In this document: positions 1 through 7,566 of the stretch, in pieces
Position numbering within the stretch: position 1 is the first letter of the stretch
Layout: every line of letters begins with the position of its first letter
Source: Ruminococcaceae bacterium FB2012
GTDB taxonomy: Bacteria > Bacillota > Clostridia > Oscillospirales > Ruminococcaceae
Direction of reading: 5' to 3'
NCBI GenBank assembly: GCA_900104495.1
Contig: FMXS01000006.1
Span: 193,773-257,772, forward strand
DNA: 64,000 nucleotides
Position numbers and translations under genes: made by a program
The notes under the pieces: model-generated
The model's database searches: none
What the model was told of the DNA's origin: nothing
Seen by the model: the letters and a program-made list of their open reading frames with translations, nothing else

Positions 1-692
1 AGCTCTCGGTTAAGCAGCTTGCCTTCCTGTATAATGATCTCCTGCCCCCTGCGGCGGATAACGAAGGAGTCCTTCAGGTCTTTGGCTATGAAAACATCCG
101 TCAAAGTCGGATCAAGAGTACCTATCACAGCACGCAGAGTTTTTAACAGCACCTGCTTTTTAACATCTGCAAGACGGAGAGAGGTCTCAATTTCAGGATA
201 AGCAAAGCGGAAACCAAGATCGCCTATTGCAGATTTCAGCTTTTTCATATTTCCGTTTATCTCTTCGGTCCTGTCCTGCAGCTTTGCCGCAGCCTTCTCG
301 TATGAATCGTTGACGGCTATTTCGGCAGTATAATAATGAAGGGTCACGTTCTCCTTATCTGCGATCCCGGAGATACGGTGCAGGATATATCCCTCATTTA
401 CAAAATCCACCTGAAACTCCGCAGGGCGATCTGAGGATACAAGCTCTCTTATTACAGCTTCGTTGGAGTCCTTGATTGCCTTGAAGATGCAGAGCAAAGC
501 CCGTCCGAGACTTGTCTTGCCCGTTGCGTTGGAACCCATAAGGATAACAGCCTTCTTATACCTGAAACGCTCTCTGCCTTCAAGATATTCGTCCTCAATC
601 AGAGATCCGACGATCTTCTTGGGATAAGAGAAGTTTATATGGAAATCATCGAACCCGTAAATGTGGTTCAGCTTGACATCGAGAATAATCAT
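1..692 (-). CDS. AAA family ATPase, 3' end cut by window
   Basis: The first 230 residues are visible and the rest lies outside the window. The protein starts MIILDVKLNHIYGFDDF at 692, with a GGAGGCGAT ribosome site a few bases upstream. A Walker A motif (GSNATGKTS) lies near residue 53, which fits the AAA15/OLD-type ATPases that begin with a short beta strand and a 'NHIYGF' turn. Later residues look like the start of a charged helical insertion. Such proteins often work with an adjacent nuclease or effector, but the next gene is not visible. It has its own promoter (735-763). A defence role is possible but not shown; the family assignment is fairly safe and the function is not. Confidence 0.75.
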   Translation of the reverse strand, partial: MIILDVKLNHIYGFDDFHINFSYPKKIVGSLIEDEYLEGRERFRYKKAVILMGSNATGKTSLGRALLCIFKAIKDSNEAVIRELVSSDRPAEFQVDFVNEGYILHRISGIADKENVTLHYYTAEIAVNDSYEKAAAKLQDRTEEINGNMKKLKSAIGDLGFRFAYPEIETSLRLADVKKQVLLKTLRAVIGTLDPTLTDVFIAKDLKDSFVIRRRGQEIIIQEGKLLNRE

Positions 693-734
693 ATAATCGC
701 CTCCTATGATATTTTGTTCGTATTTTACGAAATA

Positions 735-763
735 ATGATAACATATTCTTGAGGATTTGTCAA
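735..763 (-). promoter_or_regulatory. Promoter of the AAA ATPase gene
   Basis: On the minus strand TTGACA (763-758) is followed after 17 bases by TATCAT (740-735). The start codon at 692 lies about 40 bases further on. This promoter sits after the riboswitch terminator, so the ATPase does not depend on riboswitch read-through. Confidence 0.7.
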
Positions 764-813
764 GGGGGGCGATGCAGCTATACCTTATTATATATAGAGA
801 GTTTCAAATGCAT

Positions 814-841
814 AAAAAAGTCCCACCGTTGCCGATGGGAC
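814..841 (-). terminator. Intrinsic terminator of the S-box leader
   Basis: On the minus strand a 9-bp stem (GUCCCAUCG / CGGUGGGAC) with a GCAA loop is followed by a run of six U. The 5' arm includes CAUCG, which can instead pair with CGAUG of the riboswitch P1 3' strand, giving the mutually exclusive antiterminator expected of an S-box. Confidence 0.8.
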
Positions 842-859
842 AGAGCTAACAAAGAACAA

Positions 860-962
860 CTCATCGTTCAAGCTTTAGCACCTTACTAAACAGGTAGACG
901 TCATTCCTGCCAGCAGGTTGCTGTGCGGTCACAGAGCTTGTCTCTCGCGCACTCTCTATGAG
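860..962 (-). promoter_or_regulatory. SAM-I (S-box) type riboswitch
   Basis: Read on the minus strand, all four helices of the SAM-I aptamer can be drawn. P1 is CUCAU/AUGAG. P2 is GUGCG/CGCAC with an inner AGAG/CUCU helix and a GUGA kink-turn-like bulge. It is followed by the conserved GCAACC. P3 is CCUGC/GCAGG, and P4 is ACCU/AGGU running into the conserved GGUGCUAA. A consensus promoter lies just upstream and a terminator just downstream. S-box RNAs normally switch off methionine or SAM genes, but no such gene follows here; the next gene is an AAA ATPase with its own promoter. Rfam class was not checked, so a SAM-I/IV variant is possible. Confidence 0.8.
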
Positions 963-980
963 CTGCCTTTCGACATTTAT

Positions 981-1009
981 ATTATAACATATTTATGAGA
1001 GTGTGTCAA
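981..1009 (-). promoter_or_regulatory. Promoter driving the S-box riboswitch
   Basis: Perfect minus-strand TTGACA (1009-1004), 17-base spacer and TATAAT (986-981). The expected start of transcription is about ten bases before P1 of the riboswitch. Confidence 0.85.
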
Positions 1010-1080
1010 TGCACTTCACAATATCAGTCCCAAATTTCGGACTTGTTGTGCTGTGGTTTGCCATTTGGTTGTTTTAAACT

Positions 1081-1112
1081 AAAAAAAGAATTCCCCGATG
1101 TAACTCGGAGAA
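1081..1112 (-). terminator. Terminator of the gene at 1126-1626
   Basis: On the minus strand TTCTCCGA/TCGGGGAA forms a stem that is followed by a T-rich tract, just after the stop codon of the upstream gene. Confidence 0.7.
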
Positions 1113-1125
1113 CTCTTTGAAGGTC

Positions 1126-1626
1126 TTAAAAAAAGAATCGATCTGGATGAGGACACAGCGCATGAAGAGCATCACTGATACTCATGATATACGTAAGCTT
1201 TCTAACTTTATCATTGAGAAGCATGATTTTTTTCCCTTTTTCCAAAAAGTCAGCGATTACATCCATGAACTCGTTGCTCTCACCGTCCCAAATCAAGAAC
1301 ATGGATTCTGCATCGTTCAGCATCTTATCTTGAACTTCAATAGGGTCGAAATCGTAGTACTCCCTCTCTTCCTGCATATATATGCTTTCATCGAGGACAT
1401 TCTCTTCCCACAGGCCGAGGTTTTTACTATCAAAACAAAGACAGCTCGTGTATATCTTTACATTTTCCATTCTAAGATCATACAGGATCTCTTGGAACTT
1501 TAAACTCGCCTTATCGGTCCCATTAAGAATGATCCGAGTATCTTGCTCGGCAGTTCCTTTCAAATAATGATATGCCGGCAACGGCACGGTTGTTATGCTT
1601 TCAGACATCAATATCGCGATATCCAT
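1126..1626 (-). CDS. Hypothetical protein, possible Rossmann-like fold
   Basis: This is a 166-residue protein that I do not recognise. It starts MDIAILMSES behind a good GGAGGAAAA ribosome site. A hydrophobic strand followed by D and G residues (MFLIWDGES near residue 110), then KKIMLLND, suggests an alternating alpha/beta fold of the kind found in nucleotide-processing or TIR-like proteins, but no catalytic set can be assigned. No signal peptide or membrane segment is seen. It lies downstream of the DUF3987 gene on the same strand, separated by an AT-rich hairpin, and is probably the last gene of the first integrative element. Confidence 0.6.
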   Translation of the reverse strand: MDIAILMSESITTVPLPAYHYLKGTAEQDTRIILNGTDKASLKFQEILYDLRMENVKIYTSCLCFDSKNLGLWEENVLDESIYMQEEREYYDFDPIEVQDKMLNDAESMFLIWDGESNEFMDVIADFLEKGKKIMLLNDKVRKLTYIMSISDALHALCPHPDRFFF

Positions 1627-1754
1627 TTGTTTTTCCTCCTCTTAAAATAATAGTCGGTTGTGCACGAAGTGATCATTTAGGCGATGCGCGTATTGATGCA
1701 GTGCATTCTTTTGAAATACACATTGTTCCATCTCTCCTCGTATATTCAGAATTA

Positions 1755-1819
1755 TAGGAAATATAGGGAAAATAGAATTAAATACATAGCTTAATTTCCT
1801 ATTTTTCCTATTTTCCCTA
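1755..1819. repeat. AT-rich inverted repeat with TTTTCCTA-like units
   Basis: TAGGGAAAATAGAATTAA (1764-1781) pairs, with small bulges, with TTAATTTCCTATTTTTCCTA (1791-1810). Similar CCTATTTT units recur on both sides. It may be the terminator of the DUF3987 gene or, given that gene's likely role, an iteron-like replication site of the element. Confidence 0.5.
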
Positions 1820-1834
1820 AAATACTACTAACTA

Positions 1835-3313
1835 TTAGTTGAATAAATACGGATTAAAAACAAGTAGATATCCCGGCCTGTTTCCTCCGTTTTCGGAACG
1901 AATTTTAAAACGCCGAACATAATTGAAGTCTATCAGGAATTCTATCACTTCGTTCAGGTCTTTCGCGGTGTCGTAAAGTTGACAGTGAACATGATGGAGA
2001 AGATCACCCTGCTTGATTTCCTTTATTTCTAATTTTTGAATCTTCCGAATCAAGTTTTCGGCTTTCATTGTCATCATGCCGGTGGTGCCAAGCTTATATG
2101 CTTGAATCGCCTGAGAGCGATAATATAAGCCTATTTTTATTGCTCGATTCATTGTTTCAAAATCAATAGCTTTAGCTACGGGATCTTCACCTTGAATTGT
2201 ACGATCAAGGCAATGAAGGATTCCCGCGATTCTAAGAATCAAGCCGTGATATTTCCCACCCCAGTCTCTACATTCCGCCATTTCAGTCCGAAGGTCGCGT
2301 TGTATATAGTTGTCAAAAAAGCATTCGAATTTTCTGCCTGCAAGATCATCAAGGTATATTGTCTGCTCTTCTGTATTGTTCGTTTTACCGCAATACTCCA
2401 TCTTCCTTTTGAGCAGTTGTACAATCAATGCGTTGTAAGCTGTTTTGACATCGTCAGAAATGCTTAGGGTGTTGTACTTTCTTTGCTTAAAATAATCGTC
2501 CGGAAAGCAATAAATCATGCGAGCAATGAACCCGCTCTCGCGAAAAGGGCGGTTAGCAAACAACTCGTTCCACATATATGGTTGGGTTGCCAAACACATC
2601 GACACATAGGGCTTATGGATTGTTATTCTTTCTTTGGAAACCCTATTGCTGATATACATCTCGCCGTTCCACGATTTTAGAATCAGATCCAGATTAGCCA
2701 TACCTTTATTATATCTGCCCGAAAAAGTTGAAAGAATCCCAGCTTCATCCGATAACATCAGCAGGCTTCCATTATATTCCAGCTCTTTTGTCAGGCTTTC
2801 TGGTGTGATATCTTGTATCAAAATGCTTCTGGGTTTGTAATTTTTTATAACGTCAAACTCCATCTGAAGTCGCGCTAACTCGTCGATGTCAGCATCGTTA
2901 TCCTTTTCCATAATCTTAATTCGTTTTCGCAAAACATCACGCTTTTTTTGATTTTTGACGAAATCCAACTTATGCTCCTCATTGTACAAAGTTTCAAAGT
3001 CCTCAAACTCTTTTTCAATACCACGAATAACTGGTGACTTCATCGCACTTGGAGGTGCGATAATCATCGCATCAAGAAGCAGAGGCTCAGAGTGATCTTT
3101 CTTCCCGAGCACGCGATACACAGCTGTGAAGCAGTAGCTGACGGCCGATAGACACGCTGTGGCAGCCATCGCTGGATCGCTACATGTCGTCTCAGCCAGG
3201 CCGACGGCATATTCTTTAATCACCGACGGCAAAGCTTCGGTTGGAAAACTTGTATAGATCAACGACTCCATGTTCAGAGCATAAGGCTGTTGCCAATGCT
3301 TTTCATCCTTCAT
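1835..3313 (-). CDS. DUF3987 family replication-type protein
   Basis: The 492-residue protein starts MKDEKHWQQP behind AAAGGAG. An in-frame start further upstream overlaps the preceding gene more and lacks a ribosome site. The segment with LLLDAMIIAPPSAMKSP near residue 75, a long charged helix, then RSILIQDITPESL and LLMLSDEAG matches the DUF3987 family found in phages, plasmids and integrative elements. The ProSerAlaMetLysSer stretch sits where a Walker A loop would be and LSDEAG where Walker B would be, so it is probably a degenerate primase-associated helicase. It overlaps the excisionase-like gene by 11 bases, so the two are co-transcribed. It is likely the replication protein of element 1. 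Confidence 0.8.
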   Translation of the reverse strand: MKDEKHWQQPYALNMESLIYTSFPTEALPSVIKEYAVGLAETTCSDPAMAATACLSAVSYCFTAVYRVLGKKDHSEPLLLDAMIIAPPSAMKSPVIRGIEKEFEDFETLYNEEHKLDFVKNQKKRDVLRKRIKIMEKDNDADIDELARLQMEFDVIKNYKPRSILIQDITPESLTKELEYNGSLLMLSDEAGILSTFSGRYNKGMANLDLILKSWNGEMYISNRVSKERITIHKPYVSMCLATQPYMWNELFANRPFRESGFIARMIYCFPDDYFKQRKYNTLSISDDVKTAYNALIVQLLKRKMEYCGKTNNTEEQTIYLDDLAGRKFECFFDNYIQRDLRTEMAECRDWGGKYHGLILRIAGILHCLDRTIQGEDPVAKAIDFETMNRAIKIGLYYRSQAIQAYKLGTTGMMTMKAENLIRKIQKLEIKEIKQGDLLHHVHCQLYDTAKDLNEVIEFLIDFNYVRRFKIRSENGGNRPGYLLVFNPYLFN

Positions 3314-3512
3314 TTTTATCTCCTTTAGGCCACACACAGCCGTTTGAAAGGTACTGTGCGAGCCAGTTCTCATTTATCAAAACTTTATTTCCAATTCTTA
3401 TAAAAGATATCCTTTCCTCCTTCACGAGCCGCCGAACTGCAGTTACAGGTAATTCGAAGTCAATGGCGACCTGCTTTATCGTGCGCATTTTAGGCTTTTG
3501 ATTATTATTCAT
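3303..3512 (-). CDS. Excisionase-like helix-turn-helix protein
   Basis: A 69-residue protein starting MNNNQKPKMRTIK, chosen because AGGAGG lies directly upstream; longer in-frame starts lack one. The order 'TIKQVAIDFELPVTAVRRLVKEERI' then 'FIRIGNKVLINENWLAQYL' is the MerR/excisionase winged-helix pattern (helix-turn-helix, then a wing with the GNK turn and a recognition strand). Excisionases of this type bind attachment sites and steer tyrosine integrases towards excision. It is the first gene of a pair with DUF3987 and is transcribed away from the XRE repressor. Confidence 0.8.
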   Translation of the reverse strand: MNNNQKPKMRTIKQVAIDFELPVTAVRRLVKEERISFIRIGNKVLINENWLAQYLSNGCVWPKGDKNEG

Positions 3513-3711
3513 TTTTATACCTCCTGTTCTTTTCTTAAATGTGTTAATGTATATAAACTCCGTGAAGTACGGATTTGTTTTCTTTGTCAAAATAATAGTC
3601 CTAAAGATTCTAATAGTCGCTAAGGCATAAGACAATAAAGAAGATTCAAATTATGTCTGGGAGGACTTGCGATTTTTATACTATTATAATATAGATATCA
3701 AATGCTCTGAG

Positions 3712-3743
3712 ACATCCCGCTTCGTCAGACTGAAGCGGGATGT
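3712..3743. terminator. Perfect 12-bp hairpin, probable transcript end
   Basis: ACATCCCGCTTC (3712-3723) and GAAGCGGGATGT (3732-3743) pair perfectly around an 8-base loop, just past the stop of the gene at 3767-4132. There is no strong T run, so termination may be weak or Rho-dependent. Confidence 0.5.
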
Positions 3744-3766
3744 TTGAGAAATACACATCACTAATA

Positions 3767-4132
3767 TCAGGTGTCGCATTCGTCGGGATATGGGGCTGCT
3801 TTAATTATGTCAAAAAACATATATGGATCCTCTTCTTCGGGATCAAGATCATCAACGTTTTCAACAATTCGCGTTGACGCCATAAAGTACACAGATGCTT
3901 TATACAGCTTACATCCATGGTTTTCTGTCCAAAAACAATAAGTGCTTTTTTCGAAACTTAAAGCTTCTTCTGCTTCTTCATAGCTGGCGTACGCTTTCAC
4001 GAAGTCAGCATTGTCGATGCTGTCATCTTCATCAGGCCGTATATCCTGCATAGCAGAATACGGTTTATGAATTAGCCACAGATCGGCTCTGAATATTGCG
4101 TAAGGCAGTTTTATGGTTTTGCAATCTAACAT
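3767..4132 (-). CDS. Hypothetical acidic protein of element 1
   Basis: A 121-residue protein of unknown function. The start MLDCKTIKLP is chosen because TTGGAGG lies directly upstream of it; a TTG five codons earlier is part of the ribosome site. It is acidic (DEDDSID, DDLDPEEEDP) and has no membrane segment. It is the first gene transcribed leftwards from the divergent control region 4275-4431, the position of early genes in phage satellites and integrative elements. No catalytic motif is seen. Confidence 0.6.
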   Translation of the reverse strand: MLDCKTIKLPYAIFRADLWLIHKPYSAMQDIRPDEDDSIDNADFVKAYASYEEAEEALSFEKSTYCFWTENHGCKLYKASVYFMASTRIVENVDDLDPEEEDPYMFFDIIKAAPYPDECDT

Positions 4133-4274
4133 TTTAAATACCTCCAATTCTATGTTTTGTCAAATCTTCCCCTGCTCAATATAAGTATCAAGGCGGGCGA
4201 AACAGACCTATCACAACACATTTGCTCATATCGTTCCCCCTTTTCAATTTAAATCACTCGCTCAGCATTATTAT

Positions 4275-4327
4275 TAGAAGCAAATTTTTTATGCTTCTAT
4301 TGTACACCATCTTGCTAAATTTGTCAA
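4275..4327 (-). promoter_or_regulatory. Leftward early promoter with operator-like palindrome
   Basis: Minus-strand TTGACA (4327-4322), 17-base spacer and TACAAT (4304-4299). The -10 abuts a perfect inverted repeat TAGAAGCA-N9-TGCTTCTA (4275-4299). The same TAGAAG half-site occurs at the rightward promoter, so this is probably the operator through which the XRE protein controls the leftward genes. Confidence 0.7.
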
Positions 4328-4377
4328 TATGTTTTTCAAAAAATTTTTTTGAATCAGTTTTTTCGTGCCAAAAGGAT

Positions 4378-4431
4378 TTGACAACCACTTTGATTTGTGG
4401 TATAATAGAAGCAGTGACTTGTGCACTTCTA
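4378..4431 (+). promoter_or_regulatory. Promoter and operator of the XRE repressor gene
   Basis: TTGACA (4378-4383), 17-base spacer and TATAAT (4401-4406), followed immediately by TAGAAG-N14-CTTCTA (4406-4431). The half-site is shared with the leftward promoter. Binding here would block the repressor's own start, that is, autoregulation. The remaining gene-free bases between 4132 and 4533 are AT-rich and show nothing else. Confidence 0.75.
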
Positions 4432-4532
4432 ATATAACGTGATGTGCTATGAGTTTGGGTTTCAGCATCATATTTCTAATAATATGATTGCATGTAAACA
4501 CTATCACCTATAAGAAAAGGAGAAATTAAAAT

Positions 4533-5465
4533 ATGGCCAACAAACAACAAGCAAGATTGAATTTTGTCAAAGGAGTCTATGGTAAGAATTGGAAAAAGAT
4601 CAGAGAAATGCAAAATATGCCGCAAAGAGAATTTGCCAAGAAAGTATCCTTATCTAATGCAGTAATTGCAAAAATTGAAAGCGAGATAGCCTTGCCAACC
4701 ATTGAACAAATTAATCTGTATCAGAAAATGTTTAATGTTTCATTAGATTATCTTATTGGACTAACTACTGAATCTTCTATTGAACTAGCAAGAATAAGCG
4801 ATTTTACTGGATTATCAAATAGCTGCATAAGAAAACTCCATAATTATAAGGACTCTTTATTAGCTGTGTATCAAGATATTTTAAACATTAATATTGATGA
4901 ATACATTTTTGAAGGAAAAGAAGTTCTTAGTATTTTAGATGAATTGATTTGTAATGACGATTTACTTCTTTTAGCACAATACCTATATTTAATCTCCCTA
5001 TTATCAAAGAAAGAACTCGAAAACGATGCTACTGAAAAGAATGCCAGTGTAGATAAGGCAGTGCAGATGCTGGATGAACACTATCGTTTTGTAGTTAATG
5101 GCAGAGAATCTATTGAGATCATAATTGAAAGACTTTTTAGAGAACTCATTAGACTTTTGGATAAAAGGAAAAATGAGAATGAAATAGAAGCCATACAAAG
5201 AGAGATTAACCACTATGATTGGTTTTATCACCTCAGCGATGACAAATCTCTCTCCTATCAAACTAATATATCAGGAGAGAAAAACACTATTATCAATTCA
5301 AATCAAAATATAACAACAGATATTGATGAAGAACCTGTAGAAATAGGACTAATTGGATATGACACCGAAGAAGATATATCCAACGACGAAACTTTATTTG
5401 AGGACACGGATTTCAATGAAGAAAGAAAAAACGAGAAAAAAGAGAGGAAAAAGAAGAAAAACTAA
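4533..5465 (+). CDS. XRE family transcriptional repressor
   Basis: A 310-residue protein behind AAGGAGAAATTAAAATG. Residues 17-72 form a lambda-repressor-like helix-turn-helix (IREMQNMPQREFAKKVSL, then IAKIESEIALPTIEQI, ending in the common FNVSLDYLIGLT). The middle is helical and resembles nothing I know; the last 20 residues are a lysine/glutamate tail. The gene is clearly more AT-rich than the chromosome genes, in keeping with transfer. It probably keeps element 1 silent by binding the palindromes at 4275-4299 and 4406-4431. No peptidase (LexA-like) domain is seen, so release would need another signal. Confidence 0.85.
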   Translation: MANKQQARLNFVKGVYGKNWKKIREMQNMPQREFAKKVSLSNAVIAKIESEIALPTIEQINLYQKMFNVSLDYLIGLTTESSIELARISDFTGLSNSCIRKLHNYKDSLLAVYQDILNINIDEYIFEGKEVLSILDELICNDDLLLLAQYLYLISLLSKKELENDATEKNASVDKAVQMLDEHYRFVVNGRESIEIIIERLFRELIRLLDKRKNENEIEAIQREINHYDWFYHLSDDKSLSYQTNISGEKNTIINSNQNITTDIDEEPVEIGLIGYDTEEDISNDETLFEDTDFNEERKNEKKERKKKKN

Positions 5466-5615
5466 TGTCATGATATATTCTTTTGGCATCAAACTCAGCT
5501 TTTTGAGTGCATCAGAAGCTAATCACTGAACAAGATACGGTTATCTTATCAATAATGCTTATTTTTTCGCTAACAGAAACACTACTATTATAAAAGGAAA
5601 GAAAGGAGAAGCATA

Positions 5616-6995
5616 ATGGCACGCATAGAGAAACAAAAAAACGGCTCTTACCGCATTCAAATCTCCACAGGCTACTCTGCAGACGGCAAACATCATAAGA
5701 CGCAGTCCATGACATGGCATCCTGAGAAAGGAATGACCGAGCGGCAAATCAAAAAAGCTCTCGATGCGGCTGTGGCCGAATTCGAGCAGGAGTGCCGCAG
5801 CGGCAAGCGCGTGGTCAACACCTGCAAGCTTGAGAACTTTATCGAACAATGGTTCGAGATCAAGTCCGGGGAAGTTGCTGATTCGACCATAAAGAAGTAC
5901 CGCGACTACTGCCCGAGGGTATTTGAACAGCTTGGGCACCTTCGTATGGACAAGATCACCACATTCGATATAGACAATTTCGTCGTTTGGTTGAAAAAAC
6001 AAACGTACGGTACCAAATACGGTCGCTGCAAGATCGATCTACAAAAAGAGTTAGCCCATCGCAAAGAAACGCAAAAGGCTTTCGCAGCCCGGGCGGGAGT
6101 TTCAGCGAACGCAGTGAGAAGTTGCTATCAGGGGGAACGTATCAGGTGGGAGGCGGCCGATAAAATTGCTGCAGTTCTTGATAAAAAAGTAACCGCTGTG
6201 TTCGATGATGCCTCCGACAACAAGCCGCTCTCAGCCAAAACCATACATGGTTATCACGGCTTTCTTTCCTCGGTCTTCAGCTATGCCGTAGCCCGCAAGG
6301 CGATCCGCGAAAATCCATGCGACGGAGTGATACTCCCGAAAATAGAAAAGGAAGAGCACGCAGTCCTGACTATCGAGGAGGCAACACTGCTACTCAAAAC
6401 ATTGAAAGAGTTTGCAGATCCCAAGTATTTTATTTTCTTTTTGCTGGCAATATATACCGGTGGCCGCCGAGGAGAAGTGATAGCGCTGCGTTGGAAGGAT
6501 ATTGACTTTGATCAGCATACCGTCAACATAACGCGAACATTGAAATTTGAAAAGAAAAAAGGGAATTATTACACCACCCCAAAATCTAAGAAGTCCAACA
6601 GGACCGTGCTTATCAGCGACAACACCGTTCAGGAGCTTAAAGCCTTTAAAGCGAAACAAGAAGACCATGCCCAAAAGATAGGCGATCTCTGGCACGATGA
6701 AGACCTCATCTTCACGCAGTTCAACGGGAGACAAATGGGGATATCCACCCCTTACGGATTTATCAAGAAGTTCGCGGAAAAACACGATCTTGTCCCAACA
6801 ACGATACATCAGCTCCGTCACACGAACGCTACAATTTTAATACATAGCGGCACCGACGTTAAAACGCTGCAGGAATGGTTAGGTCACAGCAGCGCTCAGG
6901 TCACCTTGGACATTTATTCCCATGAACTTCAGGCCTCGAAAATGCTTGCATCCAAGGCCATAAGCGATGCTCTCGACAAGAGCATCGCGGTATGA
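5616..6995 (+). CDS. int: Tyrosine integrase with inserted HTH domain
   Basis: A 459-residue site-specific recombinase behind AGAAAGGAG. An AP2-like arm-binding domain covers residues 1-55, and the core-binding domain starts near 70. The catalytic domain carries R284 (GGRRGE), H398 and R401 (HQLRH), H424 (LGHS) and the nucleophile Y434, so it should be active. Unusually, residues about 139-197 (KELAHRKETQKAFAARAG, then ANAVRSCYQGERIRW) look like a lambda-repressor-type helix-turn-helix spliced into the core-binding domain. The gene follows the XRE repressor on the same strand and ends beside tRNA-Ser(GCU), whose 3' end is the likely integration target. The second integrase (47229-48434) is related but lacks the insertion. 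Confidence 0.93.
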   Translation: MARIEKQKNGSYRIQISTGYSADGKHHKTQSMTWHPEKGMTERQIKKALDAAVAEFEQECRSGKRVVNTCKLENFIEQWFEIKSGEVADSTIKKYRDYCPRVFEQLGHLRMDKITTFDIDNFVVWLKKQTYGTKYGRCKIDLQKELAHRKETQKAFAARAGVSANAVRSCYQGERIRWEAADKIAAVLDKKVTAVFDDASDNKPLSAKTIHGYHGFLSSVFSYAVARKAIRENPCDGVILPKIEKEEHAVLTIEEATLLLKTLKEFADPKYFIFFLLAIYTGGRRGEVIALRWKDIDFDQHTVNITRTLKFEKKKGNYYTTPKSKKSNRTVLISDNTVQELKAFKAKQEDHAQKIGDLWHDEDLIFTQFNGRQMGISTPYGFIKKFAEKHDLVPTTIHQLRHTNATILIHSGTDVKTLQEWLGHSSAQVTLDIYSHELQASKMLASKAISDALDKSIAV

Positions 6996-7022
6996 CCCGC
7001 AGAACATTATAAATAAATGAAA

Positions 7023-7058
7023 CAGCCGAACACAGGTGATTTTTCCCGTGTTCGGCTG
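7023..7058 (+). terminator. Terminator of the integrase gene
   Basis: A perfect 11-bp stem (CAGCCGAACAC / GTGTTCGGCTG) 27 bases after the integrase stop. T-rich sequence follows. Confidence 0.75.
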
Positions 7059-7130
7059 AATGATTTTATTAACAAAAAATGAATAGCGCCAAAACAGCGC
7101 CAAAACCAATACATTTAGCAAAAATCAAAA

Positions 7131-7162
7131 GCTGCAAACCGCGCATCTGCGCGTTTTGCAGC
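7131..7162 (-). terminator. Terminator of the tRNA-Ser transcript
   Basis: On the minus strand GCTGCAAAACGCGCA and TGCGCGGTTTGCAGC form a long stem followed by TTTTGATTTTT, about ten bases past the CCA end of tRNA-Ser(GCU). Confidence 0.75.
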
Positions 7163-7171
7163 TCTGATAAC

Positions 7172-7261
7172 TGGCGCGGATTGAGAGATTTGAACTCTCG
7201 CGCCCCTTTCGAGACCTACTCCCTTAGCAGGGGAGCCCCTTCACCACTTGGGTAAATCCGC
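7172..7261 (-). tRNA. tRNA-Ser(GCU)
   Basis: A 90-base class II tRNA with acceptor GCGGATT/AATCCGC, discriminator G and encoded CCA. The anticodon loop CTGCTAA gives GCU. The variable arm is long and the T loop is GTTCAAATC. The integrase gene ends close to its 3' end, making this tRNA the likely attachment site of element 1. I found no second copy of its 3' end within positions 1-5600. Confidence 0.95.
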
Positions 7262-7289
7262 AAAGTGCTGGTGTTTTCCTTATAAAAAA

Positions 7290-7378
7290 TGGCGGACAGG
7301 GTGGGATTCGAACCCACGGTACGTTGCCGTATCACCGGTTTTCAAGACCGGCTCCTTAAACCACTCGGACACCTGTCC
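7290..7378 (-). tRNA. tRNA-Ser(UGA)
   Basis: An 89-base class II tRNA with acceptor GGACAGG/CCTGTCC, discriminator G and encoded CCA. The anticodon loop CTTGAAA gives UGA. It has a long variable arm and a GGTTCGAATCC T arm. It is transcribed ahead of tRNA-Ser(GCU) from the promoter at 7405-7433. Confidence 0.95.
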
Positions 7379-7404
7379 TTATCCGCGTTCCCGGTGACTA
7401 AGTT

Positions 7405-7433
7405 ATTATATCACATTAATCCCGCTTTGTCAA
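7405..7433 (-). promoter_or_regulatory. Promoter of the tRNA-Ser pair
   Basis: Minus-strand TTGACA (7433-7428), 17-base spacer ending in TGTGA, and TATAAT (7410-7405). Confidence 0.85.
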
Positions 7434-7453
7434 GGGCTTTTGTGAAAATCTTA

Positions 7454-7482
7454 CGGGTATCGGTTTTTGAGACCGATACCCG
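7454..7482. terminator. Hairpin between tRNA-Ser and phosphoesterase transcripts
   Basis: A perfect 11-bp stem (CGGGTATCGGT / ACCGATACCCG) followed on the plus strand by CTTTTCTTT. Confidence 0.6.
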
Positions 7483-7507
7483 CTTTTCTTTGCGCTCCCC
7501 TTCCCGA

Positions 7508-7536
7508 TTGACATTTTCTCTTCCATACTGTATAAT
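7508..7536 (+). promoter_or_regulatory. Promoter of the metallophosphoesterase gene
   Basis: TTGACA (7508-7513), 17-base spacer, TATAAT (7531-7536), about 30 bases before the start codon. Confidence 0.8.
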
Positions 7537-7566
7537 TATACCAGCAAAACACGAAAGGGGGACGGT

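Noticed and set aside
1..5600. Left attachment site as a copy of the tRNA-Ser(GCU) 3' end
   Set aside because: I searched by eye for GAGAGTTCAAATCTCTC and its complement and found none; the left end of element 1 is unresolved.
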